A program made the position numbers and the translations under genes. The notes below the pieces were generated by a model. The model was given only the letters and a program-made list of their open reading frames with translations, had not been told where the DNA came from and ran no database searches. A DNA stretch of 64,000 bases from Catonia carolina. Taxonomy: Eukaryota; Arthropoda; Insecta; Hemiptera; Achilidae. Below are positions 45,376-55,971 of the stretch, piece by piece; within the stretch, counting starts at the first letter, position 1; each line of letters opens with the position of its first letter. The DNA lies in assembly GCA_035578175.1 (NCBI GenBank), contig JAQMRL010000006.1, positions 24,570,393 through 24,634,392 of the forward strand. The letters run 5' to 3'.

Positions 45376-47226
45376 CTGAAAAGTAAAATATAAGAAAAAT
45401 ACAGTAATTGATATATTATTAACATAAAATCTCAAGTAACCATATCTGATTACAGTAAAAATATATTGAAACATTTTTTTAATTCCCAAAATGTTCAGTT
45501 ATCATCATTCATGTTTTAACAGGGGTTTCATTATATTACATCACAGTGATGAAGGTGCTTTTCAACGAAACACTGTGAAAATTACAAGCAATCAATTTTA
45601 TTACCCACAAAAAAAATACAGTGCAGAAGATGTGTTTAATACCAATGAAACAGGATAATTTTTTTGATGTTTACATATTGAACATTAATTTTAAAAAGTG
45701 ATCAAAATTCTAAAGGAAAGAGTACACATTGATCGTATTTATAGTTTCTTGTTCAATTATTTTAAATTTTTTTAACTTGAATTAAGAGTCATATTCCCTT
45801 TGTGGCTCGAGTTATGGAGGTTTAACTATACTTTAATTTTTCAGATCATACATCCTTGACCCTTAAATTACAGAGTTCTTTCAGAGCTACTCATTTCCCT
45901 ATTGTGAACCTTTTAAATATCAAAGCACACTCTTGAATAAATCAATTTATATAATTTCATTATCGACAAAAATTATGAAAAAATTACAGCTGTCAGTACA
46001 AATATTTTGATTATACCAACATAAAAATTGGTTCACTTTCCATTCGCTAGATGACACGAAATATTCGTGGGCAAAAAAAAATTTTTATTTTTTGCTGTAA
46101 CGTGCTGAAATTGTAATTTTATCATAAAATTATACATACATTTTGTAGAAGACAGTTCCATGAATAAAATGATGTATCAGATTACTATTTTGGGTAAAAT
46201 TTAGCCAAGATTTAGAAGTTTGAAATGTATAAAATTTTTCCCGCGTGGCTAAGTGATCAGACTGCTTGTATTGTCTTGTGCATTTTCCCTCCACATCCCA
46301 ATATCAATGTAGGTTATTAAACTCATATAATTGTTAGAATGTAGAACAAGCAAAAGATAATAGTAATAAAATGTTGTACCAGGTAAGAGGACAAGAAATG
46401 CTTGAATGAATAAGGCAGCCAAAGACAAATAGATTTCCTGTCTCAAAACACATGTGTTTGTTACTATAACCTATGTCCATGGGAAACTAAAAAATAGATA
46501 CTAAAACAAGTAAGAGAACAGTTTTACCAACTATAAATTGAAATATTTCCCATTAGATAGCAACGAAAGGCAGATGTTAAGTTGGTCACAAGTCTCTTGA
46601 CCCCTAACCCCAATAACCCATACAAATCCAATAGTAATTTTATACAAAATAGATTTCTGCGTATTACAAAATAGATTTTTGGTATGTATATTTGTCACCG
46701 ACATCTACATTATCTTGGAAATCAGCTTACACTGGAAGAGGAGCAGTGGCCACCCGTTGAATTCTTTACGTGGGCATTTACTATGTAAATTAAAGCCATT
46801 ACAAGGGCTATTTAAAACATTAGAAAGCGGTTTAAGCAGGTACAATAATTTTATGTACTTTTTTTAAACGAACTTCTTCACTAATAGTAAAACAAAAATA
46901 ATTGTAACAGAAATTATACTTATTTTGTGAGAGAAATAAATCTGAATACTATTCAAAAAATAGGTGAGAGGCATCAACTTCAACTGAATAGCCATCCACT
47001 GTCGAAAGGTCTCAAGATTTGAGTTACATAATAGTAATCATAATTTCATCAGATATAGCCAATTAAAATTATAACAGCACTATAAATTTTAATTTTTCTA
47101 TGATCATGGATCACCCAACAATATACGTTCATTTCGTTGTCCCTTCAGGGTTCCCAAAAAAAAAATGACCAAATAACAGCTATATTTTATATTAGAATGT
47201 TTCATTTAAATGTACAAAATACATAC
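45376..47226 (-). other. MRPL41 intron 2
   Basis: A 1.85-kb phase-0 intron. One isolated Tigger-like end ('TAACTCGAG' context, about 45798-45820) is visible; otherwise nothing is recognised. Confidence 0.7.
45798..45825 (-). mobile_element. Tigger-like terminal fragment
   Basis: On the - strand it reads 'AGTTAAACCTCCATAACTCG', close in style to the end at 50829 ('CAGTCTAACTTCTGTAACTC'). No partner end is found. Confidence 0.35.
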
Positions 47227-47327
47227 CTGAAACCCTTCTAAATCAGGAACTACTAATTCTGGTATTTTTTCAGGAACCACTACATATTTACCACCATCAT
47301 AATAGCCAACTTCTTTTGCTCCATATT
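47227..47327 (-). CDS. MRPL41: Mitochondrial ribosomal protein L41, exon 2
   Basis: Residues 55-88, the first codon split with exon 1. It encodes 'KYGAKEVGYYDGGKYVVVPE' and 'KIPELVVPDLEGFQ', matching the family's G.R..GY...GKFV.(I/V)PE.IPE(L/F)(I/V)VPDL core. Acceptor TTTACAG and donor GTATGT flank it on the - strand. Confidence 0.93.
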
Positions 47328-48961
47328 CTGTAAATATTTTAAAAAATAATTTACTTCAAATGGCATTGCATTTGCAATAAAAAAATCATAATATAGCTTA
47401 ACTAAATCAACATAGCAATTATAAAATATGTCTATAATACCGGGTGATTTTTTAGTCCTGTTACCCAATTGTTTATGTCTGGTAATATTTTTCTAAAAAA
47501 AATAAATTTTGTTTTGTAACACTAAGTTGGTAGCCCTACTCAACCAGTATGGATATGGCAGTGTGAGTTGATTCTCCTTGAGCTGAGTAAAATTTTGTGC
47601 AATTTCTGGTCGTGTTACGAACAGAATGTCTTTTATCCTAAAACAATCTCTTGTTTCAATCTGGAGGCTGAAGCTCTAGAACACATATCAGAGTGCGTCA
47701 ATTTCCAATTTTTTAGCAGCTTTCTGAACACTCAAATATGACAAATCAACATGCGAGGAAAGTTTTTGTAAACTTTTCCAAGGAGAATTGAGCAATCTTG
47801 TTTTCACATTCTCTTAACGTCATCTGTCAAAAGAGTTGGTCGACCACTACATTTTCTGCTGCAAACACTACCTGCCTCTCAAAATCGGTTCGTTAGCCTA
47901 GAAATTGACTAGAATAGCGTGGAGGAACACCAAAAAAATTTAATTTGAAATGATTCTTTTACACTCGTATATGATTTCGTAGCAAAATATTGGTCAAGAA
48001 TGAAAATCCGTTGTTCTAGGGGTAAAAGACATTCCGTTCGTAACACAACTAGAAACAGCACAAAATTTTACGCAACACAAGGAGAATCAACTCAAACTGT
48101 CGTATCTATACCGGTTGAGTAGGGCTACCAACTTTGTGTCACAAAACAAAATATCCCTTTCTTAGAAAAAAATTACCAGACATTAAAAATTGGGTAACAG
48201 GACTAAAAAATCACTGTAGAATATAACAATTTTTAGGCTTTAGAATGTAGGTATTCAATTTTAATACATAGTAGGTAGACAAGCTTAGATCAGACATTAT
48301 AATTCTGTGATAAAACCTACCATACATAAGCAAGCGAATCCCTAAGAAAGACTGGGAAGGCTGGTCAGTAAGTTTAGACCAATTTGATAGGAAGATCCTT
48401 CCCAAAATAATGGGTTCAGGGAAAGTAGACGTACAGTACAGGTTATAAGGATAAGAAGAACTGTACAAGAAAAACAGTGGTTAATGGAAACAACCAGGAA
48501 AACAAAAACTAAAATTCTATAGACACCATTACAGAATGGATGACAAAATATACCTATTATATTGTGTAACCCGAAAGCTAACTTTTAGGTTCTTAAGGAG
48601 AGGTAAAAAGTATATTTCGGAAATCCAATATGTAGTTGCAATTAATATGGCTTCAAAATGAATCTTACTCCAGTTATGTAAGTTACAGTTTCATGAATAG
48701 TAAAATGAGAACACTGCTTATAATAAAAAAATCTGTAAGTTTATTACTGTAACCCAAAAAATGCTAAAATATCTACCAATTCAGAAATGTGCACATAGAG
48801 GTTATCAAAGACTTATAATAAAATCACTGGTACCAAATCACTCTTCAATTAATTTAAATAATTTACCTACGCTTAAATACGAACGTCAGAGGAGTAAATA
48901 AGTAGACATTATACAAATAAAGATTTTTCATTATCAAAATACACAAAAGTAAAGTACTTAC
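47328..48961 (-). other. MRPL41 intron 1
   Basis: A 1.63-kb phase-1 intron, nearly half of it one DNA transposon (47438-48218). The rest is AT-rich with nothing recognised. Confidence 0.8.
47438..48218 (-). mobile_element. Tc1/mariner-group element with ~200-bp inverted arms
   Basis: The left end 'TACCGGGTGATTTTTTAGTC' and the right end read inward 'TACAGTGATTTTTTAGTCCT' start arms that stay alignable for about 200 bp (47438-47640 and 48014-48218). Between them the - strand keeps traces of a transposase N-terminus: 'GRPTTLTDDVKR' and 'KVYKNFPRMLICHI' with 'VFRKLLKN' in other frames. This resembles GRP...T.(D/E)(D/E)(V/I).R followed by the helix-turn-helix. No catalytic domain remains. Confidence 0.7.
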
Positions 48962-49124
48962 TGTACACAGGAATGTCTGGGCACGGATCAACTTTCTGTC
49001 TTTCTTTAAATTTTTGAGGGCCTCTGTTGTGTAACAAGAATTTCCTAAAGTTCTTTTTACCATTATTAACACCAGTAGTTGAAAACTGTCTTGAACAAGT
49101 AATTAATATTTTTAGAGTAGCCAT
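48962..49124 (-). CDS. MRPL41: Mitochondrial ribosomal protein L41, exon 1 (start ATG 49124)
   Basis: Residues 1-54 plus one base. The protein acts in the large subunit of the mitochondrial ribosome, near the site where the polypeptide is made (family knowledge). The N-terminus 'MATLKILITCSRQFSTTG' is Arg/Ser/Thr-rich without acidic residues, fitting a mitochondrial import sequence cut after R-Q-F-S. 'KKNFRKFLLHNRGPQKFKER' is the signature basic segment of mL41 (KRNFR.FLL.N.RG...FK). The ATG is chosen because it begins a typical presequence, with no in-frame ATG upstream. The spliced protein is 177 residues, near the usual 135-170. Donor GTAAGT at 48961-48956. Confidence 0.92.
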
Positions 49125-49216
49125 TTCATAACATGCATTGAAATTCCTAACCTCAATTTTATTTCGATTCGTGCATACTGTAACTCCTAGTTTAACAAAG
49201 CCAGAACGCTTCTTTA

Positions 49217-49224
49217 TGACGTCA
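49217..49224. promoter_or_regulatory. CRE-like palindrome TGACGTCA upstream of MRPL41
   Basis: A perfect CREB/ATF-type site about 93 bases upstream of the MRPL41 start codon. This is a likely place for its promoter, since genes for mitochondrial proteins often use such sites. An AT-rich GATATAAATA follows at 49241. The role is inferred from position only. Confidence 0.4.
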
Positions 49225-49249
49225 TCATTTGATGGTTAGCGATATAAAT

Positions 49250-50820
49250 ACTACACGCAGGATTGTTGATTGTCTCTGAGATTTTGTTATCCAAATTGGT
49301 TGCTATAGATCTTTCAGAGATTATGGACCCCGTTTAACCCTAATAAGCCGCATTTATCTGGAAGAACTAAATTTATTACAATACTGAACGAGTTCTTTTT
49401 CAAAACTTAGACCTACATTTCTACGCTTAATGACAAGTAAAAAAGGAAACCATGGTAAAAATCACCGGGCCCCGGCCCTTGCTCAAGTAACGAAACCTGA
49501 ACTACAAGTTTGAGTTATGATGGTAAAAGTACGTTGTTGGACACAGTTAATAGTGTTTAGAACCAACCAATTGCCTGAATTTTTGACAAATTAAAACTAC
49601 CCCCTACCAAAACCTAGAGAGGACAAAAATTTAATTTACGTTGTGATCATATATTTCATTCAGTTAGTTAATTTAATCTTCAGTTTGCGCACTGCAAAAA
49701 TTTATACTGACATTACACTTCATTCAAATACTTAACTGCCTTGCTAATCACCGAATTCATTGAGAAAGCTAGCAAGCGAATTTATACAAAATAGAATTAC
49801 GACATTTTTTTAGACCACTTAAAGTTTCTTATCTCAATATTAGTAACACGAACATTTTATTCTGTAGCAGTAAGTATTGCTCTTAAATGGTGAATTTGCT
49901 GTGCGCGTGTAAACACACTCATACGCACGCAATTGACCGCGGTATGCAGTGCGTGGTTGGCTTCACATCGAAATGGATATCGTCTTCTTTATTAGAATCA
50001 TCGGTTTGTCTTCCATGAAGTTTTACGAGCTGTCTCGTTCCTCGGGTTGATCGCAACAGTATTAAACTGGGTTGATGATTCTAACTAATATGGAGAAGTT
50101 AGTGATTCCTTTTCAGATTGGATCAGGTGGTATTTTGTCCGGTGATTGAAGGAAATAACGCTTTCTTTGATTGGTCAAAGTTCGCGGTCTTTGAGACTTA
50201 AGCTTGGATATTGGAGCGCGCACCTGAAAGGGTACTGTTTTCTCCTCACGGGGATTCCACCGCAGGGGTACGTTTACTGTTTAAAGATTCGGCCACAAGA
50301 TAAGTCTGAATCACGCGCTTCAATAAAATCATTTGAACTGGAGAGATGAGGTAAAGTCACATCAAGTAGGCTATTGTACCTTGACGAGCTAAAGACTGCA
50401 GATGAAGGCGGAGCATAGTGGCCTAGATCACAGCACAAAGCCAATTGTCTTTCGTCAACCGTATTCTGCGTTGCCATGTTGTATTATCGCTGTACCAGTG
50501 TTCACTTAACTAAAAGTTTTGGATTTAATCTTCTTGAACGGTCACATAAATTAATGTTTGTAATCTTTTAATCCATAAATTGAAAAATTAAACAGTAAAC
50601 GAGACGAAGATTTTAGTGCAAATTTCATGTCAAGGGAATCTCAACTTATTTCTTAAGTGTGACAAAGCGAAGTGGCAACCTTCTACCCGACCTTGGCTGT
50701 TATTGACTAGATCTCATTTGCAGTCTTTAGTTAGTATGGGTATAGGAAGTTGTACGCAACCTACTAAATAATTGATTGGCTGGTGTCCAACTCTGATAAC
50801 ACCTGATAAACTATAGTTTA
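49250..50820. other. Intergenic DNA upstream of MRPL41
   Basis: It has somewhat higher GC in places (49900-50450), but I find no convincing exon on either strand and no repeat family that I can name. Confidence 0.4.
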
Positions 50821-50828
50821 GAAAATAC

Positions 50829-50900
50829 AGTCTAACTTCTGTAACTCGAATCCTACAAGGGATGGGGAAAAATAGCGTGTCAGAAATTTCGAGTTATGGA
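50829..50900 (+). mobile_element. Tigger-like terminal fragment
   Basis: 'CAGTCTAACTTCTGTAACTC' begins a Tigger-style end, with a second internal TTTCGAGTTATGGAAAA in reverse sense. No matching other end or transposase is seen. Confidence 0.4.
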
Positions 50901-51318
50901 AAAATAACAACAAAGCAGTGATTAAAAAATAACAAAATCAGAACATTCCACATAGGCTAATACAGTAGACTACTATAAGTGACATATGTAGGCCTGCTGC
51001 ACATGCGTAATTCGTAATAGAACTTGTAGCCTACGTTGCTTTAAGCTTAGCTACATAGGTTACGGTGTTAATTACTGTAGTCTTCATAATATTGTATAGA
51101 AAGGTATTCCAAAATTCGCTATTTTAATTACAGTTCATGCTTAATACGGAACATTGTGCCGATAGAGTATGGTTCTATTGTTCTGTGGTCGAACAACTTC
51201 GTCGATTCAAAAAAAATCATTATTTTGGTTTATGCCTGTTTTACAAAGGCAACCAGATTACTTTGTAGATCTGTGCGCTTTTATGGTCGAACCTTTCCTC
51301 TTATAATGAATTTTTATA

Positions 51319-51852
51319 TATGAGGCCTATAGGATCAAAACGACCAATCTCCATTCAGGGTAATTTTTGGCAAACTGCAAAAAACTGTACCTACCTATAA
51401 GAAAACTGATTTTTTTGGTTTCAACAATGTATTATATTTTTGTTGTACCAATTAGAAATGTAATTACAAAGTTTTAGCTTGTTTACTTTTCTAGTTACAT
51501 AAAAAATTAAAAAATAATTTTGGAGATTGGTTGTTCTGATACTCACGACTGGACATATGTCGTTCGACACATGTTTAACCTCAAAAACTAAGAAACTAGT
51601 AGACATGACTGCTGCTCTCTGATTGGTCACTTTTGGAGATTGGCAATTATGATTCCAACTTTATGATGGAGATTGGTTGTTTTGATTCAAACCTGTACTT
51701 TAACATATGTAAAAACACAGTTTTAAAGGCTATTTTGATCTAATTTGATTTTACCACCAAAAAGAACACAAAATTTTCTTCCATATGGCACTGCTACCTC
51801 AATTTCGCCCAAAAGTGGAGATTGGTCGTTTTGATCCTATAGGTCTCATATA
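51319..51852. mobile_element. Inverted-repeat element with repeated internal end motif
   Basis: About 534 bp. The left end 'TATGAGGCCTATAGGATCAA' continuing 'AACGACCAATCTCCA' is an almost perfect reverse complement of the right end (51816-51852). The subterminal motif TGGAGATTGGTTGTTTTGAT occurs again inside at 51521-51540, 51634-51653 and 51667-51686, all in the orientation of the right end. A TA-rich flank fits a TA target. There is no coding. The left flank resembles family C SINE sequence and the right flank clearly continues as one. Confidence 0.75.
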
Positions 51853-52074
51853 ACGAATTTCGTTATACAGCCAGACCCTGTGGTGAATGAAGTGAAGTTA
51901 TCATTTGCAGGGTGGAAAGTAGATGCTTTTCGGAGGGCCCGACGAGTTGATAAGCATACTTTTCCACTCAGTGAGGAAGGCAATAATTGTAAACCCTCTC
52001 ACTCTTCGTTTTAATTACTAAAGCCTCTAGGGGTTCAAACCAGCCTTTCGACTGATGATCTAAACAACAACAAT
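51853..52074 (+). mobile_element. SINE family C, 3' half
   Basis: It runs from 'GAATTTCGTTATACAGCCAG' through 'GACCCTGTGGTGAATGAAGT' to 'GATGATCTAAACAACAACAA'. Moderately diverged. Confidence 0.75.
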
Positions 52075-52079
52075 ACCTA

Positions 52080-52645
52080 TTCACTTAAACAAATTACGCA
52101 CATCTTTTTATGTTTTCTTTCCATAACTTCTGAAAGGAGTGTCTATAGTACAGTTGCTTAAACTATAACAAAACCCTTGCGTTATATGTGCACGTCGACC
52201 AACGCATGAAATCCGTGACCATTCAACTGTGAACGATTAAATTAAAAAGAGATAACAAATAAAAATATGATTAAACAACCGTCAAGTAAAGTGAAGGGTC
52301 GGTGGTCGTTATGCTGCCGCATGCCCTCTCACATTATTAAACTTTATTGACGTGACGGACACTTAAGTCGCCTAAGGTTATTTTTTTAAATGACTCGTGC
52401 AATTATTAACAAACTTACCAAAAGAATTCACTCGTTTATAGTTCAATCAAGGAAATACAATATAAAAACAAAGAAAAGTAATTTTGTCTACTACTGTCGA
52501 TACAGAGGTACATGTTTTATTTCTTTGCACACGCTTATCAACCCTGAAGGTAGTTACTGAATTGTATAATGTTACCTAGTTTTTATTTACCTATTTATGG
52601 ACTGTTGTATTCTATTTTTGATCGTATTCTGAAGGAGCCCTTACA
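52080..52645. other. AT-rich intergenic DNA
   Basis: Nothing recognisable. Confidence 0.4.
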
Positions 52646-52658
52646 CTCTATCGATTGT

Positions 52659-52919
52659 TTGTTGTTGTTGTTAGGTCAACAGCCGAAAGGCTGGTTTGAA
52701 CCTGTAGAGGTTTTACTAAGTAACAACGAGGAGTGAGGTGGTTTACCATTGCCTTCCTCACTGCGTGGAAAATTACGCTTATCAGCATGCCAGGCCCTCT
52801 GAAAAGCACAAATTTTCCCCTCTGCAAATGACACCTTCACTTCATTCACCACAGGGTCCGGCTGTATAATGAAATTCATTACTTTCAGAGGAGATAACTC
52901 TGATTAGTGTCTTTTACAC
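52659..52919 (-). mobile_element. SINE family C, 5'-truncated insertion
   Basis: A - strand copy from the GTGTAAAAGACACTAATCAG block to the (GTT/AAC)n tail, flanked by exact 11-bp duplications CTATCGATTGT (52648-52658 and 52920-52930). The truncation with an intact target duplication shows an incomplete reverse transcription event. Confidence 0.85.
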
Positions 52920-53039
52920 CTATCGATTGTATTACTTCTAAACTATATTATTCTAAATATAGTATTCTAAACTTCTAACTATTCTGTATTTGTATCATTC
53001 ATTTAAATAGTTTTTGGTGAATTTCTAAAATATATTCAG

Positions 53040-53455
53040 AAACCGAAAAGGTAATGAAATATTAACTTGATCTCGGTATCAGTAAATTTATCCTTAGGAA
53101 ACTATTCCATAATTATAAAAATCTGGTGTGAAAAACTCACGCGACTTTCTCTTGCCAATGTAAATAATGAACAATTTAACCTAACAGTAGTAATAAAACA
53201 TTACAAATAAACAAAAAACTAACCTCAAAAAACATAATCTTATTTTAATCATAAGTGAATGGCGCAAAATGAAAATCAACCTCAGTTTGGCTTAAAAAAC
53301 GGAAAATCACTCTTCACGCTAAACTAGGCTCTGTAGAGAAAAATTTTTCAAATAAAAGTTGTAGATCTTTTAATTTCCTATAAATTGATTGTACATACAC
53401 TTTTGTTGTAAAATGCATACTAAGGCTGAAATCTTATAATTTCATTGATCTAATG
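53040..53455 (-). repeat. R family copy with LINE-like edge
   Basis: From the left it reads 'AAATCTGGTGTGAAAAACTC' and 'ACGCGACTTTCTCTTGCC' (K-S-G-V-K-N-S-R-D-F-L-L), then R blocks in reverse to 'GTAAAATGCATACTAAGGC'. Confidence 0.6.
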
Positions 53456-53575
53456 ATTCAGCTATTTAATTGGCTGACCATGTGATAAGAAAGAGAACTA
53501 TTTTTTTGTAGCCCTGCAACTAACAGATTGAGTGTAAATAATTTGATACTCCACCTGTCTGTAATGGGAAAATTT
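53456..53575 (-). mobile_element. SINE family C, 5' part
   Basis: Reverse complement of the first ~120 bp of family C, ending at 'TACTCCACCTGTCTGTAATG'. It abuts the R copy. Confidence 0.65.
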
Positions 53576-54121
53576 TCATATCTAATGCATAAAATACTTT
53601 ACGATTACTAATGCTATTTTGACTTGTCATATCTTATGCAGTACCTATATTATTTTACATGATAACAAAGTTTATTTATTTATTTATTTATTTTGTTTAG
53701 CAAAAATCTCTCTAGAAATGGTTCTTACAATAATTATAGTCCTATTATACCTATAACTTAATTTTATAACCTATTTAACTCATGAGTTATCGATAACTTG
53801 TACCTTGTACTGGGTAGTTTTCCTGTGTTCTTGTTACCCCTTCTTATTATTTTATAACTTTAAAAAACTTACATGACGTTGCTTGCTTCTACTGTTTTCA
53901 CCTCTCCCACTCCGATGCATCGATACTATTCCCCTACTGTCGATCCAGCTGTTAATCATCGCTGACGATGCTTCAATTGCCACAAAAACCAGTTAGAGGG
54001 GTGACTCTTCACCAGTTGGCGCATGTGCTTACGATATTGTTTACTATGTTGTTCTGTTATAGTAGGCTACGCCAATTGTATCAGTTTTCTTACGTTCATA
54101 ATGTTATATTATTGGAAAAAT

Positions 54122-54240
54122 TTTTCTTTTTGATTTTACGTCCGACTGTTTTTCATTAATACTAATGCAGACGATAAGAAAAATGATAGATGAAGATAAG
54201 TTATGAAAAATGCCAGACCTGACCGGGAACCGATGAGTGA
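54122..54240 (-). mobile_element. SINE family A fragment
   Basis: 'TTTTACGTCCGACTG', 'ACTAATGCAGACG' and 'CCAGACCTGACCGGGAACCG' match family A on the - strand, up to the start of its tRNA-like head. Confidence 0.6.
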
Positions 54241-54516
54241 TAAAACTGTGAAACTGTTTCATTGTGAAATATTGTTAAAATTTTAAAACAAACATGTTAA
54301 ACATTCTTGAATTGTTTGATTGTGAAATATCTCACTCAAAACAATGAAACAGTTGTCACCGCCACCCCTTCTAATTAATCATTTACTGTGTTGCCGGCTT
54401 CATTAGTTCTCCCGGCCTTTGACGGCATAGCGACAAAGCTTTCGGCTGCGCACCGCAAAGGCCTTTGTCATCAAGGCTAAACCAGTAGCCGCTCTCTATC
54501 ACAGCGCTCCCGGCAG

Positions 54517-54526
54517 CTATATAAAG
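54517..54526 (+). promoter_or_regulatory. TATA box of the solo LTR
   Basis: CTATATAAAG lies in a GC-rich stretch, preceded and followed by AGCGCT. It marks the U3/R border region of the LTR. Confidence 0.65.
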
Positions 54527-54905
54527 AGCGCTGCACTGAGCAGAGATTCAATTCCAATCAAGACACTGAGGGATTCACTACCGATCCAGACAACGACAAG
54601 ACGTCCACCACGGTACACGGCTGCCGGACTCCAGCGAGAACTAATCGACGACCCCGGGAGAGAGAAGATGATGCTTCCGCTCGCCGTCCCGTCACCATAG
54701 GCCGTCGACCGGACCGTCATCGCCCGCTGACGCGAGCGATGCCCACAGCGGTCCCTCGACCGAGCCTTACGCCCACCGGACCCGATGAAGCAGCCATCGA
54801 CGCACTACTGCGAGGGAAGAAGATGACGTCTCCGCTGGACGACGACACGCCGTGTCGCCCAGCTCCTCGACCGCCACGACGACGACAGACGATTACCGCT
54901 TAAAC

Positions 54906-54925
54906 GGCCCTTTTCAGGGCCACCA
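54906..54925 (+). terminator. Histone-mRNA-type 3' stem-loop
   Basis: A six-base stem GGCCCT/AGGGCC, loop TTTC and trailing ACCA. This is an exact fit to the metazoan replication-dependent histone 3' stem-loop consensus GGCYCU-UUUC-AGRGCC-ACCA. About ten bases on there is a purine-rich AATAAGG where the U7-binding element would sit. No histone gene is nearby; the signal lies inside the LTR. Confidence 0.75.
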
Positions 54926-54970
54926 AATTAATAAGGTTCGCCACTTAATGTCGCCATCCGGTGACACAGT

Positions 54971-55060
54971 GATGAAAAATACTAGACCTGACCGGGAAAC
55001 AAACCCGTGATTCCGGCGTAGAAACCAATTGCGTTGACCACTACACAACTGGTCGTTATT
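54971..55060 (-). mobile_element. SINE family A, tRNA-like head
   Basis: On the - strand it reads GTGTAGTGGTCAACG (box A-like), then CGGGTTTGTTTCCCGGTCAG (box B-like) and 'GTCTAGTATTTTTCATCACT'. The solo LTR lies at the point where the SINE body would continue. Confidence 0.6.
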
Positions 55061-55558
55061 ATTTTTGTAGTCTATGGGCAACTTCAAAAATGTAATAAGT
55101 ATTCTTATTACAGCAGGTTAGACACTCGTAATAATGATAATAGTAATAAAAAAACAACACGATTGTCAATGATTGAGTCCGATATATAAAAGTTCGTGAG
55201 AGTCGTGACCTAATGACCTCACCCACTGAAAATCCCTTCACCTCTCTTCAGTCACCTGAACAATGATATAATGACGTTTATCTAGTACTGTAACATTTAT
55301 AATAATAATAAAAGATAGGCTATATAGATAGATTAATATAATAAATATATTATATCTATAATACCTTTACCTACCGACTATCGTTCAATTTATATAATAT
55401 TTTATTGTTTACTATAAATAATAACAGATCAAAATAAAAAGACAACGAAAAATGTTTTATTTGTATAACAATATTACGTGCTTCGTTTCGTTTTACCTGA
55501 TGCATAGTACAGGCTGTATCAAAACTTTTATAGTTTGTTTACATTCTGTTTTTATTTT

Positions 55559-55882
55559 ATAATCCCTAATGTGTGTACGTTACAATCTGTTCAATGCAGA
55601 ACAGTAAGGAACCACATGACCCAATCAGATGAAGATTATGTGTATGAAGAGTATAAATGAGATTTAGTCTTATACAAACTCAGGTCGACCATTCCTGAAA
55701 AAGTATAGTTAATTAAACCTCAATCATCAAAGTGTACCGGTAACCACTGTTTATTATTCAAATCCGTATTAAAGTAACTACATTTACTAAGATTTGAACC
55801 AGGAAACTGCGTCTCTAAAAATCAGCTGATAAACAGCTGACTCGCGGCGACGGCTTTACCTCTAGACCAACCCGGTGGTTTT
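55559..55882 (-). mobile_element. tRNA-derived SINE (family B), copy 1
   Basis: On the - strand the head reads 'CCACCGGGTTGGTCTAGAGG' with box A TGGTCTAGAGG and box B CTGGTTCAAATC. A ~240-bp body with 'GTTAATTAACTATAC'-type blocks follows, ending ACACATTAGGGATT. It is collinear along its whole length with 56098-56424. Confidence 0.8.
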
Positions 55883-55971
55883 ATTTTATCAAAGACAAAA
55901 ATTTATCAAAATAAAAATATTGATTTTCCGTTCATTTTCTTTTTGTGATAATGTAATTACAGTAAAATCTC

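Larger units (their letters stand above)
54354..54966 (+). mobile_element. Solo LTR with histone-type 3' stem-loop
   Basis: 613 bp beginning TGTCACCG and ending CGGTGACA, an exact 8-bp inverted pair with canonical TG...CA. It is flanked by the 4-bp duplication CAGT (54350-54353, 54967-54970), as for Gypsy-like LTR elements. It is strikingly GC-rich against its surroundings. A TATA box (CTATATAAAG, 54517-54526) places transcription start about 54545-54550. Near the 3' end 54906-54925 reads GGCCCTTTTCAGGGCCACCA. No internal region, gag-pol or second LTR is present in the window. The orientation is set by the TATA box and stem-loop. Confidence 0.8.

Noticed and set aside
54517..54720. A 67-codon - strand frame in the LTR
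   Set aside because: It runs against the TATA box and stem-loop orientation and is explained by GC richness.
54906..54925. A true histone gene ending at the stem-loop
   Set aside because: The upstream frame has no similarity to any histone, and the signal lies within a TSD-flanked LTR.
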